A DNA stretch of 64,000 bases, from contig NC_084807.1 of the NCBI RefSeq assembly GCF_963583255.1, positions 27,292,381-27,356,380 of the forward strand, written 5' to 3'. Positions 1-13,600 of the stretch are shown here, piece after piece; position 1 is the stretch's first letter, and every line of letters begins with the position of its first letter. Origin of the DNA: Pyrus communis. Its lineage: Eukaryota; Streptophyta; Magnoliopsida; Rosales; Rosaceae. Made by a program: the position numbers and the translations under genes. Under the pieces are notes generated by a model that did not search any database, was not told where the DNA came from, and saw nothing but the letters and a program-made list of their open reading frames with translations.

Positions 1-3000
1 AACAACAAATTGACAAAGAAACAAACTAAAACTCAAATTCCACCCATATATAAACAAAGCAGAGGCAAACAATCAAGATAAAGAATCAAACAAACCTATT
101 TTGTTGCAAGGATGGAAATTCTGAAACACTGAATTACCCAAGAAGAGCCCCAATATTTTTTTCCAGGAGAATTTATTCGGGTTGTCAGTTTTGTGAAGAC
201 GAATCGAAGAGCAGTAGTTTGTTTGTTCGTTTTTTTTTTTTTTTTTTTGCGAAAATGAAGAGAGAAAGCGATTGGGCATATATCGAGAAACACCTAATTG
301 TTATATGTTAACTCTTTTCAATCTATAACGTAGCTAATCCTTCGGGAAACACATAATTGTTATTGGATGTTGGAAAGACCAAAAAAAAACACGTTTCCTA
401 AATTATTTGGCCTTCCTAATTATATTTGGATATGCTGGTTTTGGGTTCAAGTTGGACCTTTTATTTTGTATGCATATAATTTGAAAAAGAAAAATCAAAG
501 TAAAGCAACACCACCTAGTTTCAAACTGCAAACACACTCTATTTCAACCATGCCAACAACTCATTCGCTAAATTTGGCTTACTTATTAATTTATATTACA
601 TCCACAGAATATATAGAAAAACTACCCTCAGGGCCGGTCCTGTTTGATGGAGAACCGGCATAACATTATCTTCTGGACACTTGAGGAAATAAACTATAAT
701 CATATTTACCATGCATATTCCTACTCTACTTAAACAAACTCCACGAGCTTATTAAAATAGTGTTATTTTAAGAAGAGTGATTTCCACACTCTTCTTTTTA
801 CTTATGCACTCAGCCTCTTAATTATGTCTCTTGATCTTAGTTTCATTTATTAAATCTAATGGTTTAAAAAAAGAAAAAAAAAGGTGCATGAAATGAGAAA
901 AAAAATGTTGAAATCACTTTATTATTTGTAACAGCGACATGCAACTGCAGATAGAAAAAAAAAAAAATAGTTCTCTACAAAACTTTAATTTCTAATCAAA
1001 TTTAAAATATTAAGCAATGAGATTAACTTTAATTTTTAGAAGAAAACGGTGGGTTTTACCTAGAAATTAACATATGAGATCCACCAATTAATCTCTTGAG
1101 ATGTTGCGTCACGCATAGAGCTTCAAAGGTGGAAGGGCATCGATCTAGAGAAACACGATTGTCAAACTCCAACAATGCATGGATTTTGACATGACATCAC
1201 TTCCTATATCATTCATGCATTCTGGCTGTAAATATTGGGAAATTTATCTTAATCGGGTTGATTTAGGAATAAGGTGGTCTGGCATGGAAAATAATTGGTT
1301 TATATATTCTCAGGATAAAAATGTATATCTATATCTATATAAAGCCTGAAGGAAAAAATGATGAATCATTCTCAATTTTAAAAATATCTTTTTTTTTAGT
1401 TAGGATTTTAAAATAAAACAACATAATTTGAAAACAATCCAGACTAACAGAAAAAATTACCCACGCAAGTGGACAGTTTTTTTTTCTTTTAGTTTATTAA
1501 TTTTTTAAATAAAAATATTTTAAACAAATATAAAAGGAATAAAAATTACAAGTAAAGAATAACATGTAAAAGAGTAAATTGTCACACATGTGTGGCAAGA
1601 AGTTAGTAATGTTATAAGCGGGAACAAGATTATTCTGCTCATTTTACTTTCATTTATTATGAATAAAATTGGGGGAGTAGGGACGGACGGAAGATTTCTA
1701 AGTGTAATGGTCTTTTACCCATTTGGGGGAAAGTAGGCACGCGACTATTACCAAATAGCTAATATTGTCTAATTTTTATTTCATTTGATTAAAAAGAAAG
1801 TTTTGCACTTGACAAAAAATGTTTATTCCACACATATAACACAAATTAAGATATTATAAATTCATAATTCTACAGCACCATCTTTTTTTTTTCGATAAAC
1901 AATTTTCTTAATTTTAAACTAGTATTTACATACACATTTTGTGTGTATGATCACATTTTTTTAGAAAATGAGAAAGAGAGAGAAAATGTGGGGGGGGGGG
2001 GGGGGGTTGGTGAGAGGTTTTTGTATTTGGTTTTTTTTTTAATATTAGAGGTATTTAACATCACCTATAAGTGAAGCTTTAATAAAAAACAGTAAAATTT
2101 GGACCTAAGAAATTACAATATTATCCATCATTTTTTTTTTAGTGATAGAAAATTAATTTGTCTTTTCATCATCTTTTGATTGACAAAGAAAATTTCATTA
2201 ATCAGTAGAAATAACAAATGAAATCATTCAACCAAAAAAGTCTGAATGGAAAGGAACTAGAGAAGAGCCTATGAATTGAGAATCTCCGGCGACCAACGGT
2301 ATGGCCCGCATGGGATGTTCAACAATGCAGCTGCTGTACTCTCATCTCTCGAATGCCTTCACTTTCGGTTGCGCATATGCTCACCAGATATGAGGGAACC
2401 GGGCCCCTTTCCAAATTCTATACCTCTGGCTGCTGCTGTCAGGTCCTCTCACCAATTCAACACATGTCGATATACTATTCACTGGACATGTCAAGCGTTT
2501 ATTGGAAGATGGCGACTAAAACTTAGTTGCATGTAGCGTTCGAACTTATAACTCTCACTTACAAGTGAAGATGAATACTATTAGACTATAGTACTGAGTG
2601 ACTCGTCTAAATCAGTTTTTGCTATTCTCTAAAGTTTCATTTTAAATTTGGGATTTTTTGATATAGGCGCCTCAATTTTGAATTTTCTAGATCAAACATC
2701 CATGTTTTTTTAGTAGTTTGATTAAACTTTTTTTGTCATAATTATGGTGCTATATGCACATTATATTGTAATACATTTCTTATAATCTAGCATTTTGATT
2801 ACGCTCTCCTCCGTTAGAGATAACTGTAAAAAAAAAAAAAAAAATTGGTTAGATTCAATTTATTTTCACAATAATGCTACAATTTAGCAATAATTATCTA
2901 CGATTTAAGATAATTTCTTTCCAAAATAGTTTAAAATATTTTTAAATCCCCCAAAATCAAACGTATCGAAATAAGTTTTTCTTTTAGTACTATGAGAGAA

Positions 3001-5860
3001 AATAGGATTGAGAATAATATAAACGTACCAATACACAATGTGTACAAAATAAAATTAATGTACCAATATTAACAATATGTATCAAATCAAACGTACCAAA
3101 ATTGCAAATAAACGCACCAATTAATGATTTTTGTAAATTCAAATGTACTTGTAGATAATATATAAGTAATGCATTGTACCTAATAATAATTCGTTAACAA
3201 CTATACATAAAAAAAAAACAGCAAAAAAATTATAATTTCACTAAAAATTTGAAAAAATTACACGGAGCTTTATGTTGATCACCAATGAAAAAGAAAAAAC
3301 CATTTGGAAAAAGAAATAATATTAAATGTTTGCATAACCAAAAAAACAAAAAAAAAACTGTGATTGAAAACATATTTGGAAGAAGAGAAAATATAGTTTA
3401 ATTACTAATATCTTCACTAAATAAGAAAAAGTGCATCATGCAGATAAAATGATAGATTTAAAAATTATTTTAATTTTAAAAATAGAGATGACTATCGGTC
3501 AAAACACTTTAATTAAATTTTAAAAAATCACCGATGTTTAATCTAAATGATATAAAAAAAATTGTAAGAAATTCTAATTTAATTTTCATGTTTTTTAACA
3601 AATTTACATCAAAGGAAACCGGTATCAACATGGATATTGAGCATCCAATAATATTTCTACCAAGATATTTTTATCGATAGTGATGTTTTGACATATGAAA
3701 GATGTGTCCTCCTTTAAGCACAAATATTTAAATGTGAAAGGTCTCAAAAGACAAAAAACAAAGGAATTTGAGAGGATGCAAGCACTTGCCGGATGGTCTA
3801 CGAATCACTGAATGGGGAATTAACCATTCCAAACTTGACACCTCTTTCGATTAGAAACCGTCAAAAACCTTTCCATATTTTCCATTTTATTCCTGCAATT
3901 GACTGCTGTCTTCCTCACTCACAGTCTTATCCGATCATCACCTTCAATTACGGGCAAATCTGCGAGACTTCTTTTCCTCCATATTCGACACGTTTCTCAT
4001 CTTTTTGGGCAGCTTCACTTTTCTGGTCAACTAGGTCCACGTGTCTGTTTCTTGGACGTTGAAGTGTGTGCATTCTGTAGAACAAACGAAAGAATAGAAT
4101 CCCATTGGCCTTGTTTGAGGGTATCCGGTTTTTCACCGTCGTTTTTATCTTGAGTTGTGTTTGAGGAATTGAATTCTCTGTCCAAATGAAAAACATCAAT
4201 GTCCCAAATACAACAGGATCATCAAAATCAAGATCGTCTTTGAGATTTTACGGATTTTGTTCTTAAATTATCAACGATCTTTTTGTTCTTGTATCTTATT
4301 ATATAATCTTACCAAAATGTAGTAAAACAATAAAAAATTATCTTATGTGATCGATAAACAAAATTAATAGTAAACATTTAAAAGAAGCCATGAAACAAAA
4401 CAAAACGATAAATAATATAGTAATACACTAAATCCAAAGGCAGATCTTTAACAACAAATGATATAAAAATTTGAAGAAAATCTACATATTCTTTTCTTAA
4501 TCTCTTTATCTCGCACTCCATTCTCTCAGTCCAAACAAGAAACAAAGTAATCAAATCGCAAAGTTAATTAATCTAACCACACATCAGGCACAAGTTGCTC
4601 TCCCTCAAAGCCGGCACCGATCAAAACACACCGGAAATATACTCCCATACATTTTTCCTTATTTCGAACTTACCCGACTGAGTAGGTAGGTGGAAAATTA
4701 CAGCAATTGTTACTTTATGCGACTCGTTGCTACAATATTTTCCATGGTAGGAAATTGCAACTCGAATTAAAGTATTTAATAGTTTCCCTATAAAGTCCAA
4801 TTTGAACAAGTTGAGTCCATTGACAAAGGATTTTGGCGAGGTTCAATGGGCAGCCAACTTGGATGTGCATGCCCTAATTTCTTGGCCCATGAGAAATAGT
4901 GAAATCTTGTCTCATCAATAATACGAATTTAAACATGTACCTACCATCTAATAACATGACATCGGAAACAGTGAGAAATCAAAGTCTTCCATCAATCCAT
5001 CATCCAGAACCACTGGAGGGAATCAATAAATCTGCGGTTGTCTCACAGTCACAGATACGTAAGGACTCATCTCATCAGCTGGGGAAAAAGCAGCTTTTAG
5101 CCGCAGCACTGCCAGTCACTCTGCTTTTGCACATAAAATGATGCCAAGTTGCAAAGCCATGCATATTGATGTTTCTCACCTGCTTCTGCTTTTCTCACGC
5201 AGAGTCACTTCAGAAATCTTCTCAATCTTTCATTTTTGGAATTCCTTCACGCAAACCAAAACAAGCTTTTCTCCTCTTTTTTTCCCACCCAACCCTTAAT
5301 TTTTCCCAAAATCTAGCGACAAATCCGTCTTCTTGTTCCTTCTTCTAATCTAAATCAGCTCTCTCGAAACGTGAACGCTTCAGCTCTTCTGATTACTGTT
5401 CTTGTTCAATGGACTAGTGCACTGCAGACTAGGCATGTGGTCATCCCGAAACTTTCCTTCACTTGTTGCTGCCATCAATGGCTTGCTTACTTTCTTAAGA
5501 ACCCTAGCTAGGGTTTCAATTTTCATGCAATATATGTGATGTATTGTTCCTCTCAGCTTCTGCCGCTTCTAATCATTAACTAAACTATTTAACAAGAAGT
5601 TTTAAAATTGACAAAAGAATGATAAAACGTTTTAAATAAAATGATTTCGACAGGCACTTTTTTTCTTAGTTACAACTTCGTTTATTTTTGTCTTTTAACC
5701 TCAGTTTGATTTAATCAATTTGCAAAACAGAAATGAGTAACGGTGTATAGCGGGTGTAAATGAGTCCGAAAGTCACCTACCTAGTCTAAATTGTGGGACA
5801 CTGCTTGGCTTAAACATGCAATGAGCAATTCCTCATTAACTACTAGTCACGATTTCAAAC
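1..5860. other. Gene-poor AT-rich spacer
   Basis: No convincing gene is seen. Open frames here are short, lack recognisable motifs and are interrupted. The first 290 bases could be the 5' leader of a gene reading leftwards out of the window (a possible donor site follows about base 100 on the minus strand), but no coding sequence is visible. A run of about 17 G lies near 1990-2006. Around 770-950 is a stretch with imperfect inverted ends (agtgatttccacactc and its complement near 925), probably a decayed MITE. Nothing else can be supported. Confidence 0.5.
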
Positions 5861-5970
5861 TGTTGAGATGAATCTCATATTGACGAGAAGCCATGTATAA
5901 GCTTATAAGTAAATTAGTCTATTCCGCATATTACCAATTGTTTTATGATGTAACCTTAGCTTCCTTGACA
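5861..5970 (+). repeat. TRIM-type LTR fragment (copy 1)
   Basis: This stretch begins TGTTGAGATGAATCTCATAT and runs through 'cttataagtaaattag', 'ccatattaccaatt'-like sequence and 'tgtaaccttagcttc'. It aligns by eye with the LTR of the more complete miniature retrotransposon at 18854-19189. No second LTR or primer-binding site is seen, so it is a solo or truncated LTR. Confidence 0.5.
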
Positions 5971-6630
5971 ACATATATCAAAATGTCTCATTACAACTAC
6001 AAAGTGAAATTTTTTAGCATATATATATTAAAATCTAACTCCGCTTGTGTAAGTTTATCTTACGCTACCGATTTCAAGGCCAGATAGAGGTTAGGTAATC
6101 AACAGCCGCCACTCCATTTTCACGTTGAATCCCTAAGTCATGTTAAAAAAATCTAAGTTATAGGCAATCAAGGATGAGCCATCTATCCATTTTCTTATAT
6201 TATTGGGAAATTTGGCTTTGAATTTTTTGGTCCAAAAGAAAAGGGGGATCAAATGTTTGATACTACTTTTGGTGGCAGAAGATCTTCACAGGTGATATAA
6301 GATCCCTGAAAATTTTGCCTGAAATCTGTTCTCTGTTGGGCCACTGGCACGGCCACCGCCACCAACTCATGCCATACAGCTTCAATAGGACAAGGCAGAT
6401 GCCCCCCTCCTTTGTGTAAAAGCTTTCTGCCCATATCAGCTTTCTTCAGTGGACAAAAAACACAAACTGATACCCTCCCTACCTTCTTTTCTTTTTAATT
6501 TAATTTGGTTGCTAGAATTATTCAAATCTTTATACTTTTTTTTCAACATTCCACGCTCCTATACTTTTGTCTTTTTCTTTTGTTGAAGCTGTGAATAATT
6601 TTTTAGTGCAGTCGCCGAGTATCATAGCGC

Positions 6631-6705
6631 AATTGATCGTTGGTTTGATTAACTGGTTGAATATTGATGATCGTTGGTTTGATTAACTGGTTTAATATTA
6701 ATGAC
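6631..6705 (+). repeat. Two-copy tandem repeat, unit about 36 bp
   Basis: The unit 'gatcgttggtttgattaact' followed by 'ggttgaatattgat' occurs twice in a row with one or two differences. It lies just left of the Harbinger-like element. No function is evident. Confidence 0.6.
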
Positions 6706-6753
6706 TAACAACCGTTGAATATGATCTAATGACTTCATAAACGTCGACACTCA

Positions 6754-8101
6754 AGCCTTGTTTGGCAGCTCGGACTGTACTAACTATTTCTGTCGGATAA
6801 GATAAATAGTCACCGGATAGTACTGACTAACTTAGTCAGGCTTTTGGTGCAGTAGCGGTCTAATGACCGTATTATTTATACCGTGTTTGGTATTGAACTG
6901 GATAGGACAAGGAAAAAACAATTTGACAAATCTTTGTTTGTTTGTTGAACTTTTCTAATATTTATACCTTTTGAAAACCACATAAATTTTCAAATAACAA
7001 AAAGAAAAATAGTATCAAATTTCACAAATGCATTCCTCATTCTTCAAGTTCAATAAAAAATTAACACGAAATACTATCAAATTTCATACCTCCGAGCTAC
7101 TAAGTACTAAGACAGAACAAATAGGCATAGGAAGCACTTCACCTAAAAGCACTTAAATCGTAAGAAAGTTGGAGAACAACCAGATTAAGCACACAACCCA
7201 GTTAGCTAAACCCAGCAGAAATCAAAAAACGCATGTAGCAACACAAGTCCAACTATTGAGATATCAAAACATCACTGACAACCCATTTCTCTTAAAGCAT
7301 TAGAAACTCGATGCCCAATTCACAAAACCCACCAAAATTTGATCCCGGTGGATGCAAAATCTTAAACATACACAGCAAAAATAAGAACCCATATGAATAA
7401 AAATTGGAACTTTATACTCAAAATCGAAGAGGCATACCGGGCAAGCTGCGATTTTTGGGTAGCTGGAAAAAAGCAGCAGCGTAACGATAAAGGCGAGGAG
7501 AAAGTTGGGGGCGAATGGCGAGGAGAGAGAGAGTGAGGGGAGAAAGAGAGTGAGCTTCTGGAGAGGAAGAGAGAGCGTCTGGAGACCTCCATCTGGAGAG
7601 AATGGAGAGAGCAAGAGAAGCCCGGGAAGAAGAAGAAGAAGAAAAATGAAAAGACGAATTGTGATGCAAACGAAGAAGAAGAATTTGAGAAGACGAACCT
7701 GGGATTCAGACGAGAGAGGAGTGCATCTGGAGAGGAAGGAGGGAGCGAGAGAAGCCCGACTAAATTATACCATGGATTTGGACGGTATAAGGAAGAGGGT
7801 AAACACCGTATAAAAAATGAAAAGACGAATTGTGATGCAAACGAAGAAGAAGAATTTGAGAAGACAAACCTGGGATTCAGACGAGAGAAGAGTGCATCTG
7901 GAGAGGAAGGAGGGAGCGAGAGAAGCCCGACTAAATTATACCGTGGATTTGGACGGTATAAGGAAGAGGGTAAACACCGTATAAAAAAGGTGGGACCAAA
8001 TTATTTAATCTGACCATCAATTTAATCCAAATGAACACCAAATATCCTATTTTGTATTATTATTATTATCTGGTATCTTATACGGTGTGCCAAACAGGAC
8101 C
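6754..8101. mobile_element. Harbinger/PIF-like non-autonomous transposon
   Basis: The left end reads AGCCTTGTTTGGCA and the right end, reverse-complemented, reads GGTCCTGTTTGGCA. Both are flanked by TCA (6751-6753 and 8102-8104), giving a 3-bp target-site duplication. Terminal 'CCTGTTTGG' inverted repeats with a 3-bp duplication are typical of PIF/Harbinger elements, though their usual target is TWA, so the superfamily is inferred. No transposase is seen. A purine-rich core includes a 171-bp tandem duplication (7642-7983). The open frames inside are low-complexity Arg/Lys/Glu strings and are not believed to be genes. Confidence 0.6.
7642..7983. repeat. 171-bp tandem duplication inside the Harbinger-like element
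   Basis: Bases 7642-7812 are repeated at 7813-7983 with very few changes (for example gagaggag/gagaagag and ataccatgg/ataccgtgg). Each copy runs from 'aaaaatgaaaagacgaattg' to 'gggtaaacaccgtat'. The near identity says that the duplication is young compared with the element. Confidence 0.85.
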
Positions 8102-8489
8102 TCAGTGTTTGTATATACCGAGGAAATTTTGAGATATGAAGTAGCAAACTAATTAAGGTTAAGATTATGGATAAAATGAAATGAAATGTGGCAGGGACAT
8201 GGTGCGCCTCAAAAAAGAGAAAATTTATGTTCATGGTTTGCTTCCTAAGAAGGGACAGATCAGCCGCAGGGGCAGCCCCCCTCTACCTCCCCTCCCCCTT
8301 TAAACTCTCATGTCTCATCAAATATCACTATCCCGAGTCCTCTGGCTCTCCGTCACCATCGACTCGAGGGCTTTCCGCGTCAGTTCACCTTAGAGGTTGC
8401 ACACCTATGATTCTAGCGTCGAGGAGAAATTTTTTTTGGGGAATAGGTTACAGTTGGGAATCAATTCCATATGAAAAAGATAAAAGAAA

Positions 8490-8700
8490 CTTAAAAGTAA
8501 GTTGAGTTTCTTTTGATATTATTAATTGGTTTGTTGTGGAATTTCAAATTTTTTTCATGTTATCAAAGCATGAGTGAAACTCAACGAACACACGTGCATC
8601 ACATCACTCACTTGGTGTTGTCTATGTGTTAGGTTTGAAAATTCTCACGAGTGAGGGGGCTTATTGAGAGTTTCAATCTACATTGGAGAATGCCAACTGT
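8490..8700 (+). repeat. TRIM-type retrotransposon relic (copy 2)
   Basis: The order of motifs matches the TRIM at 18854-19189: LTR-like tail, 'ttatcaaagcatgagtg' at the primer-binding position, 'acacgtgcatcacatcac', 'tgttaggtttgaaaattc', then the start of a second LTR ('ttgagagtttcaatctacattgg'). The right LTR is cut short and the sequence is diverged. Confidence 0.5.
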
Positions 8701-10635
8701 TGTGCACCCCTTACGAAATTACAAGCTGTTTTAGACTTATACAATTCACTCCAGCGTCATTTGATGTGAGAATTGTCATAATTAAATTATTGTAATTAAG
8801 TTTGTATATGGATGCTAACCTAAGCCAAAGTATTTGAGGGTCTGTGTAAGACTATTTCTGAATTCTGAAACAACAAAAAGTATTATTATTGTTATAATTA
8901 TGTTTGATAGAAAAACATATGTACAATAGAAGAACTTATTATTTGTTTCTTTAAGATGCATTGCTAAACATTTTCAAAGTCGTACTTAATTTTTTGTAAA
9001 AATTCTCCATGGTTGCTTATAAAAACTAAATGCAATGAATCTCATCATGGAAACTACTTGTATGTGTTTCGTTCTCAATCAATGAATATTGTACTTTGTT
9101 TCAAAAAAAAAAAAAAAAAAAGTGTTGATCCTCACCATTTTTATAGAAATCTTCAAGAAAAAAAATTAGAAATCAAAAAATGGAGAGTGATGATTTTTAG
9201 ATATAAATGTTCAAGTTGTACCACTTGTGATTTCAATGCAATTTATTTACCACTGTTTGTCTAATATCGTAAATTTAGCCATTTTCTGGGCTTACCAATA
9301 TTGGGAATTACAGAAATTCTTTTTTCTGTATTCCAAAAATATTTTGTATTTCCAAAAAATTAAATTTATTGTTGATACCAAATTCGACCGATATTACTTA
9401 ATAGAATAAGACTTAGTTATTATTGTAATTAATTACAAACCCTTTTTGAAACACCCCGATCAAAATCAAAGCGTGAGCACGCTTTAATTTCGGTTAGGAT
9501 TTGTCAATTTTTATATTTCTTCAAAATTTCAGTAAGCACAGGAAAAGAAAGTAGAAGTTGGGTCACATTTTATCCATTGTGTAAACTTGGAACTTTCATG
9601 GAGTTGAGCGGCAAAGGTACAAATAATTGTGAATTTACCCCATCAATAACAAATAAGTGGAAACAATTATCAATTGTCTTCTCAACTTATGATCTTCTTT
9701 CAATTTGCTCCCTCAACTTTTAAGTTGTATATGAGCTCCTTAATCTTACAAAATGCTAATTTGTCCACAATTGTTAAATTTGAATTTGGCTAAAGTATTT
9801 ACACTTATTTGATACAATCACCATATCTGATCGTTAAGATGGTCATATTCTATGTTATAGCTTCGTCCACTCGATTTAATGAGAAGAACGGTGATTATGG
9901 GACAACAATAAAAGTTAGGGAGTTTTAACGAAAAGGTCGCAGTACTGTTCAGTTTAACGAAAAACCATATTTTTACACTAAAAAGTCAATCATGGTACTA
10001 TTCACTTTACCTTTTATTTTGTCCTTATCGTTAAAACTCAAAGTTTTCAAGTCATTTCCATTAATTTTCCTTAAAAATTACACAAAGTACTTATTTCTAA
10101 TCAATCATTGCAAATACATCCATTACATGGTGCTAAGAATAAGGAAAAGATGGAGACATGTCACATGACATGCAAAAAAACAGAACCCGTATTTTCCGAA
10201 GCACCTGCACGTTTGAAAATACAAAAGATATGCTAAAAAGAGACAAAAGCCGGATTCTCTGAAGTAGCACAAAGTAGGGCACTGGTGGATCTATATGTTA
10301 AATCTAGGAAACATATTGAGGTCAGACCCAAATTCAAGAAATATGTGGGTCACAAAAGGGGCTCATTTGCAAATTTAACAGAATCGCCGTTACGAGAGTA
10401 CAAGTCACGTGAGCGGTGCATTTCTTCTCCTGACCGAATTAATAACACTCCGTCGTCCTCGTCTTCGATCTTTTATGGCCTCCTTGGCAAACACACAACT
10501 CGCAGAGAAAAGCTGTGGCGTTCAAGCTTCTTCTCAACGTTTGTGAAATGACCTATTAGCCCCTCTCTCCACCGCTATTTCTCTCTGCAAAACACAGGTT
10601 CCGACCCCTCTTTCTTCTTCTCAAATTGCCCTTTC
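8701..10635. other. Spacer upstream of the EMS1-like gene
   Basis: No gene is seen. It contains a MITE at 9917-10073 and, close to 10636, a pyrimidine-rich stretch (cctctttcttcttctc) that is probably the 5' leader of the receptor kinase. No clear TATA box was found close to the start. Confidence 0.4.
9917..10073. mobile_element. MITE of the 'GTTTTAACGAAAA' family, copy 1
   Basis: The element starts 'ggagttttaacgaaaagg' and ends 'cattaattttcctt'. It contains the family core 'cagtactgttcagtttaacg' and 'ggtactattcactttacc'. Related copies lie at about 18344-18499 and 26869-27012 in this window. Confidence 0.55.
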
Positions 10636-13600
10636 ATGGCGTCGAAAAAGCCTCTGTTTTTAGTTATATTCATAGTTTTTGAGTCCCTCTGTCTACTCGC
10701 CAATGGCGTTTCCCACCAAAACGACCAAAACCCAGAACAGGAAGCCCTTCTTTCCTTCAAAACCGCCCTCGGAAACCCCGCAGTGCTCTCCTCGTGGCGG
10801 TCCTCCGCCTCGCACTGCGACTGGGTTGGCGTTTCCTGCCATTTCGGCCGAGTCACCGAGCTCGCCCTCCCGTCCCTCTCCCTCAAAGGCCCGCTCCCTC
10901 CCTCCCTCTTCTCCCTCTCCGACCTCGCCGTGCTGGACCTCTCCTCCAACCTACTTCACGGCAAAATTCCACCTCAAATTCTCAACCTCAAACACCTAAA
11001 CCACCTCTGCCTCACTGGTAACCAGCTCTCCGGCGAAGTACCGACCCAAATCGTGGAGTTGACTGAGCTGGAGACCCTGAAGCTCGGAACCAACTTTTTC
11101 ACCGGGAAAATCCCGCCGGAGCTGGGATATTTATCTCTGCTTCAAACCCTGGAGCTCTCCAGTAATGACTTCTATGGAGATATTCCGACCCAGATGGGAA
11201 ATTTGACCCGGCTGAAATTCCTGGACCTGGGCAACAACGCCCTCTCAGGTTCTCTTCCCTCTGACCTGTTTCCAAAGCTTCAATCTTTGGCTTCCATGGA
11301 CGTATCACGTAATTCACTCTCTGGGGCAATTCCACCGTCAATTGGTAGCCTGAAGAATCTCACGGACCTCTACATTGGCAGCAATCATATATCCGGCCCG
11401 TTGCCCCGCGAAATCGGGGAGCTTTCGCGGCTCGAAATTTTGGACGCTGCTTCCTGTTCCATAACAGGGCCGTTGCCGGAAGAGATTTCTAAGCTGGAAT
11501 CGTTGACCAAAATTGACCTCTCGTACAACCCATTGAGGTGTTCGTTCCCAAAAGGCGTAGGGAAGTTGCAGAACCTGAGTCTTTTGGCTTTGGTTTTCAC
11601 AGAGCTTAATGGCTCTGTTCCTGCAGAGCTAGGGAACTGTAAAAGTTTGACGACTTTGATGCTTTCGTTCAATTCGCTTTCCGGGCCGTTGCCTCAAGAG
11701 CTCTCTGAGCTTCCACTGATGACTTTTTCCGTTGAAAAGAACCAGCTTTCGGGCCTCTTGCCTTCCTGGCTCGGAAAATTGAAGCAAGTCGAATCGCTTC
11801 TGCTTTCGAGCAATCTGTTTTCCGGGAAATTTCCACCGGAGATTGGCAACTGCTCTATGCTGAGGTTACTTGGCTTGAGCAATAACTTGTTGACGGGTCC
11901 GATTCCGGAAGAGATTTGCAATGCGGGTTCGCTTTTGGAGATTGATCTCGATAGCAATTACCTCTCGGGAACAATTGACAGCACGTTTGTCAAGTGCAAG
12001 AACTTGACGCAGCTCAACTTGGTGAACAATCGGATTGCCGGCGCAATCCCTAATTACCTTTCGGAGCTTCCACTCATGGTGATCGACCTTGATTCGAACA
12101 ACTTCACGGGCACAATACCGAAAAGTCTTTGGAATTCGGAGAATTTGATGGAGTTCACAGCTTCGAACAATCAGCTGAGCGGTTCAATTTCGAATGAGAT
12201 TGGTCGGGCAGCTGTCTTGGAAAGGCTCGTCCTTAGTAACAATCGGCTGACAGGAAAACTTCCTAAAGAGATCGGAAATGTCAGCAGCCTTTCTGTTCTA
12301 ATATTGAATTCGAATCTTCTGGAAGGGAACATTCCGGCGGAGCTTAGCAAGTGCACCGGTCTTACCACATTGGATCTGGGAAGCAATCAGCTTAGCGGCT
12401 CTATCCCAACGGAGCTATCAGAGCTAAGCCAATTGCAATGTCTGGTACTTTCTCACAACAATCTATCTGGTTCAATTCCTTTGAAAAAATCATTGTATTT
12501 TCGACAAGCAAATATCCCGGTTTTGAGCTTTGTGCAACATGTTGGAGTGTTTGATCTGTCCTACAATAGGTTGTCGGGTGCAATACCTGAAGATTTGGGT
12601 GACTCTGTTATTCTGGTGGATGTTTTGATCAGCAACAACCTGCTCTCTGGTGAAATTCCAAGGTCCCTCGCTCGTTTAACTAACCTTACAACTTTGGATT
12701 TGTCTGGGAACATGCTCAGTGGTTCCATTCCTCCTGAGTTTGGTGATTCGCCGAAGCTTCAAGGCTTGAATCTGGGAAATAACCAGCTTACGAGTACCAT
12801 CCCTGGAAGCTTTGGTCGTTTAGGAAGCTTGGTGAAGCTTAATTTGACTGGTAATAAGTTATCTGGTTCTGTACCCGTGAGCTTTGGGGAATTGAAAGAG
12901 CTAACTCACTTGGATTTAAGCTCGAACAAGCTAGATGGCGAGCTTCCTTCATCGCTGTCAAGCATGCAGAATCTCGTGGGGCTGTATGTTCAGGAGAACC
13001 GGCTTAAAGGTGGTGTTGATAAGCTGTTCTCGAATACCATAGCTTGGAGGATCGAAAAGATGAACTTGAGCAATAATTTCTTTGATGGGGTGCTGCCCCA
13101 TTCTCTTGGTAATCTGTCATACTTGACGGATTTGGATCTTCATTCAAATTCGTTCCAAGGAGAGATTCCTCCAGACCTTGGGAATTTGATGCAACTTGAG
13201 TATTTTGATGTTTCAAGTAACAAGCTCTCTGGACAGGTTCCAGAGAAAATATGCAGCCTCATCAATCTGTTTTACGTGAACTTGGCAGAAAATAGGTTGG
13301 AAGGGCCAATTCCTAATAGTGGTATTTGCCGGAACCTGTCAGAAAAATCGCTTGCCGGTAACAAGAAACTGTGTGGGAGAAGTAAAGATTTGGATTGCCA
13401 TGCCAAGAGTTTTGATGAATCAGCATTGTTTAATGCCCGGGGAGTTGCTGCTATTGTAGTTGGAAGTGCTCTAATCTTTATTGTTGCAGCTTATGCTGTA
13501 GTAAGATGGATCACCCGAAGCAGCCGGCATGATCCTGAAGAAGATGAAGAAAGCAGGTTGACTAGTTTCATGGAACATTATTTTCTCAGGAGCAGCAGAT

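Noticed and set aside
2276..2536. Frame of 86 residues in the left spacer
   Set aside because: No recognisable domain, no ATG-linked promoter, and it is surrounded by stops and AT-rich repeats.
5000..5560. Possible microRNA gene or small transcript in a less AT-rich stretch
   Set aside because: No known conserved plant microRNA sequence and no clear long stem was seen by eye.
6249..6434. Minus frame of 61 residues with GC-richer composition than its surroundings
   Set aside because: I looked for a gene fragment or a microRNA hairpin but recognised neither a domain nor a known mature microRNA.
7300..7813. Overlapping frames of 70-105 residues on both strands near 7.3-7.8 kb
   Set aside because: Low-complexity Arg/Lys/Glu or Ser/Leu strings within the purine-rich core of a transposon.
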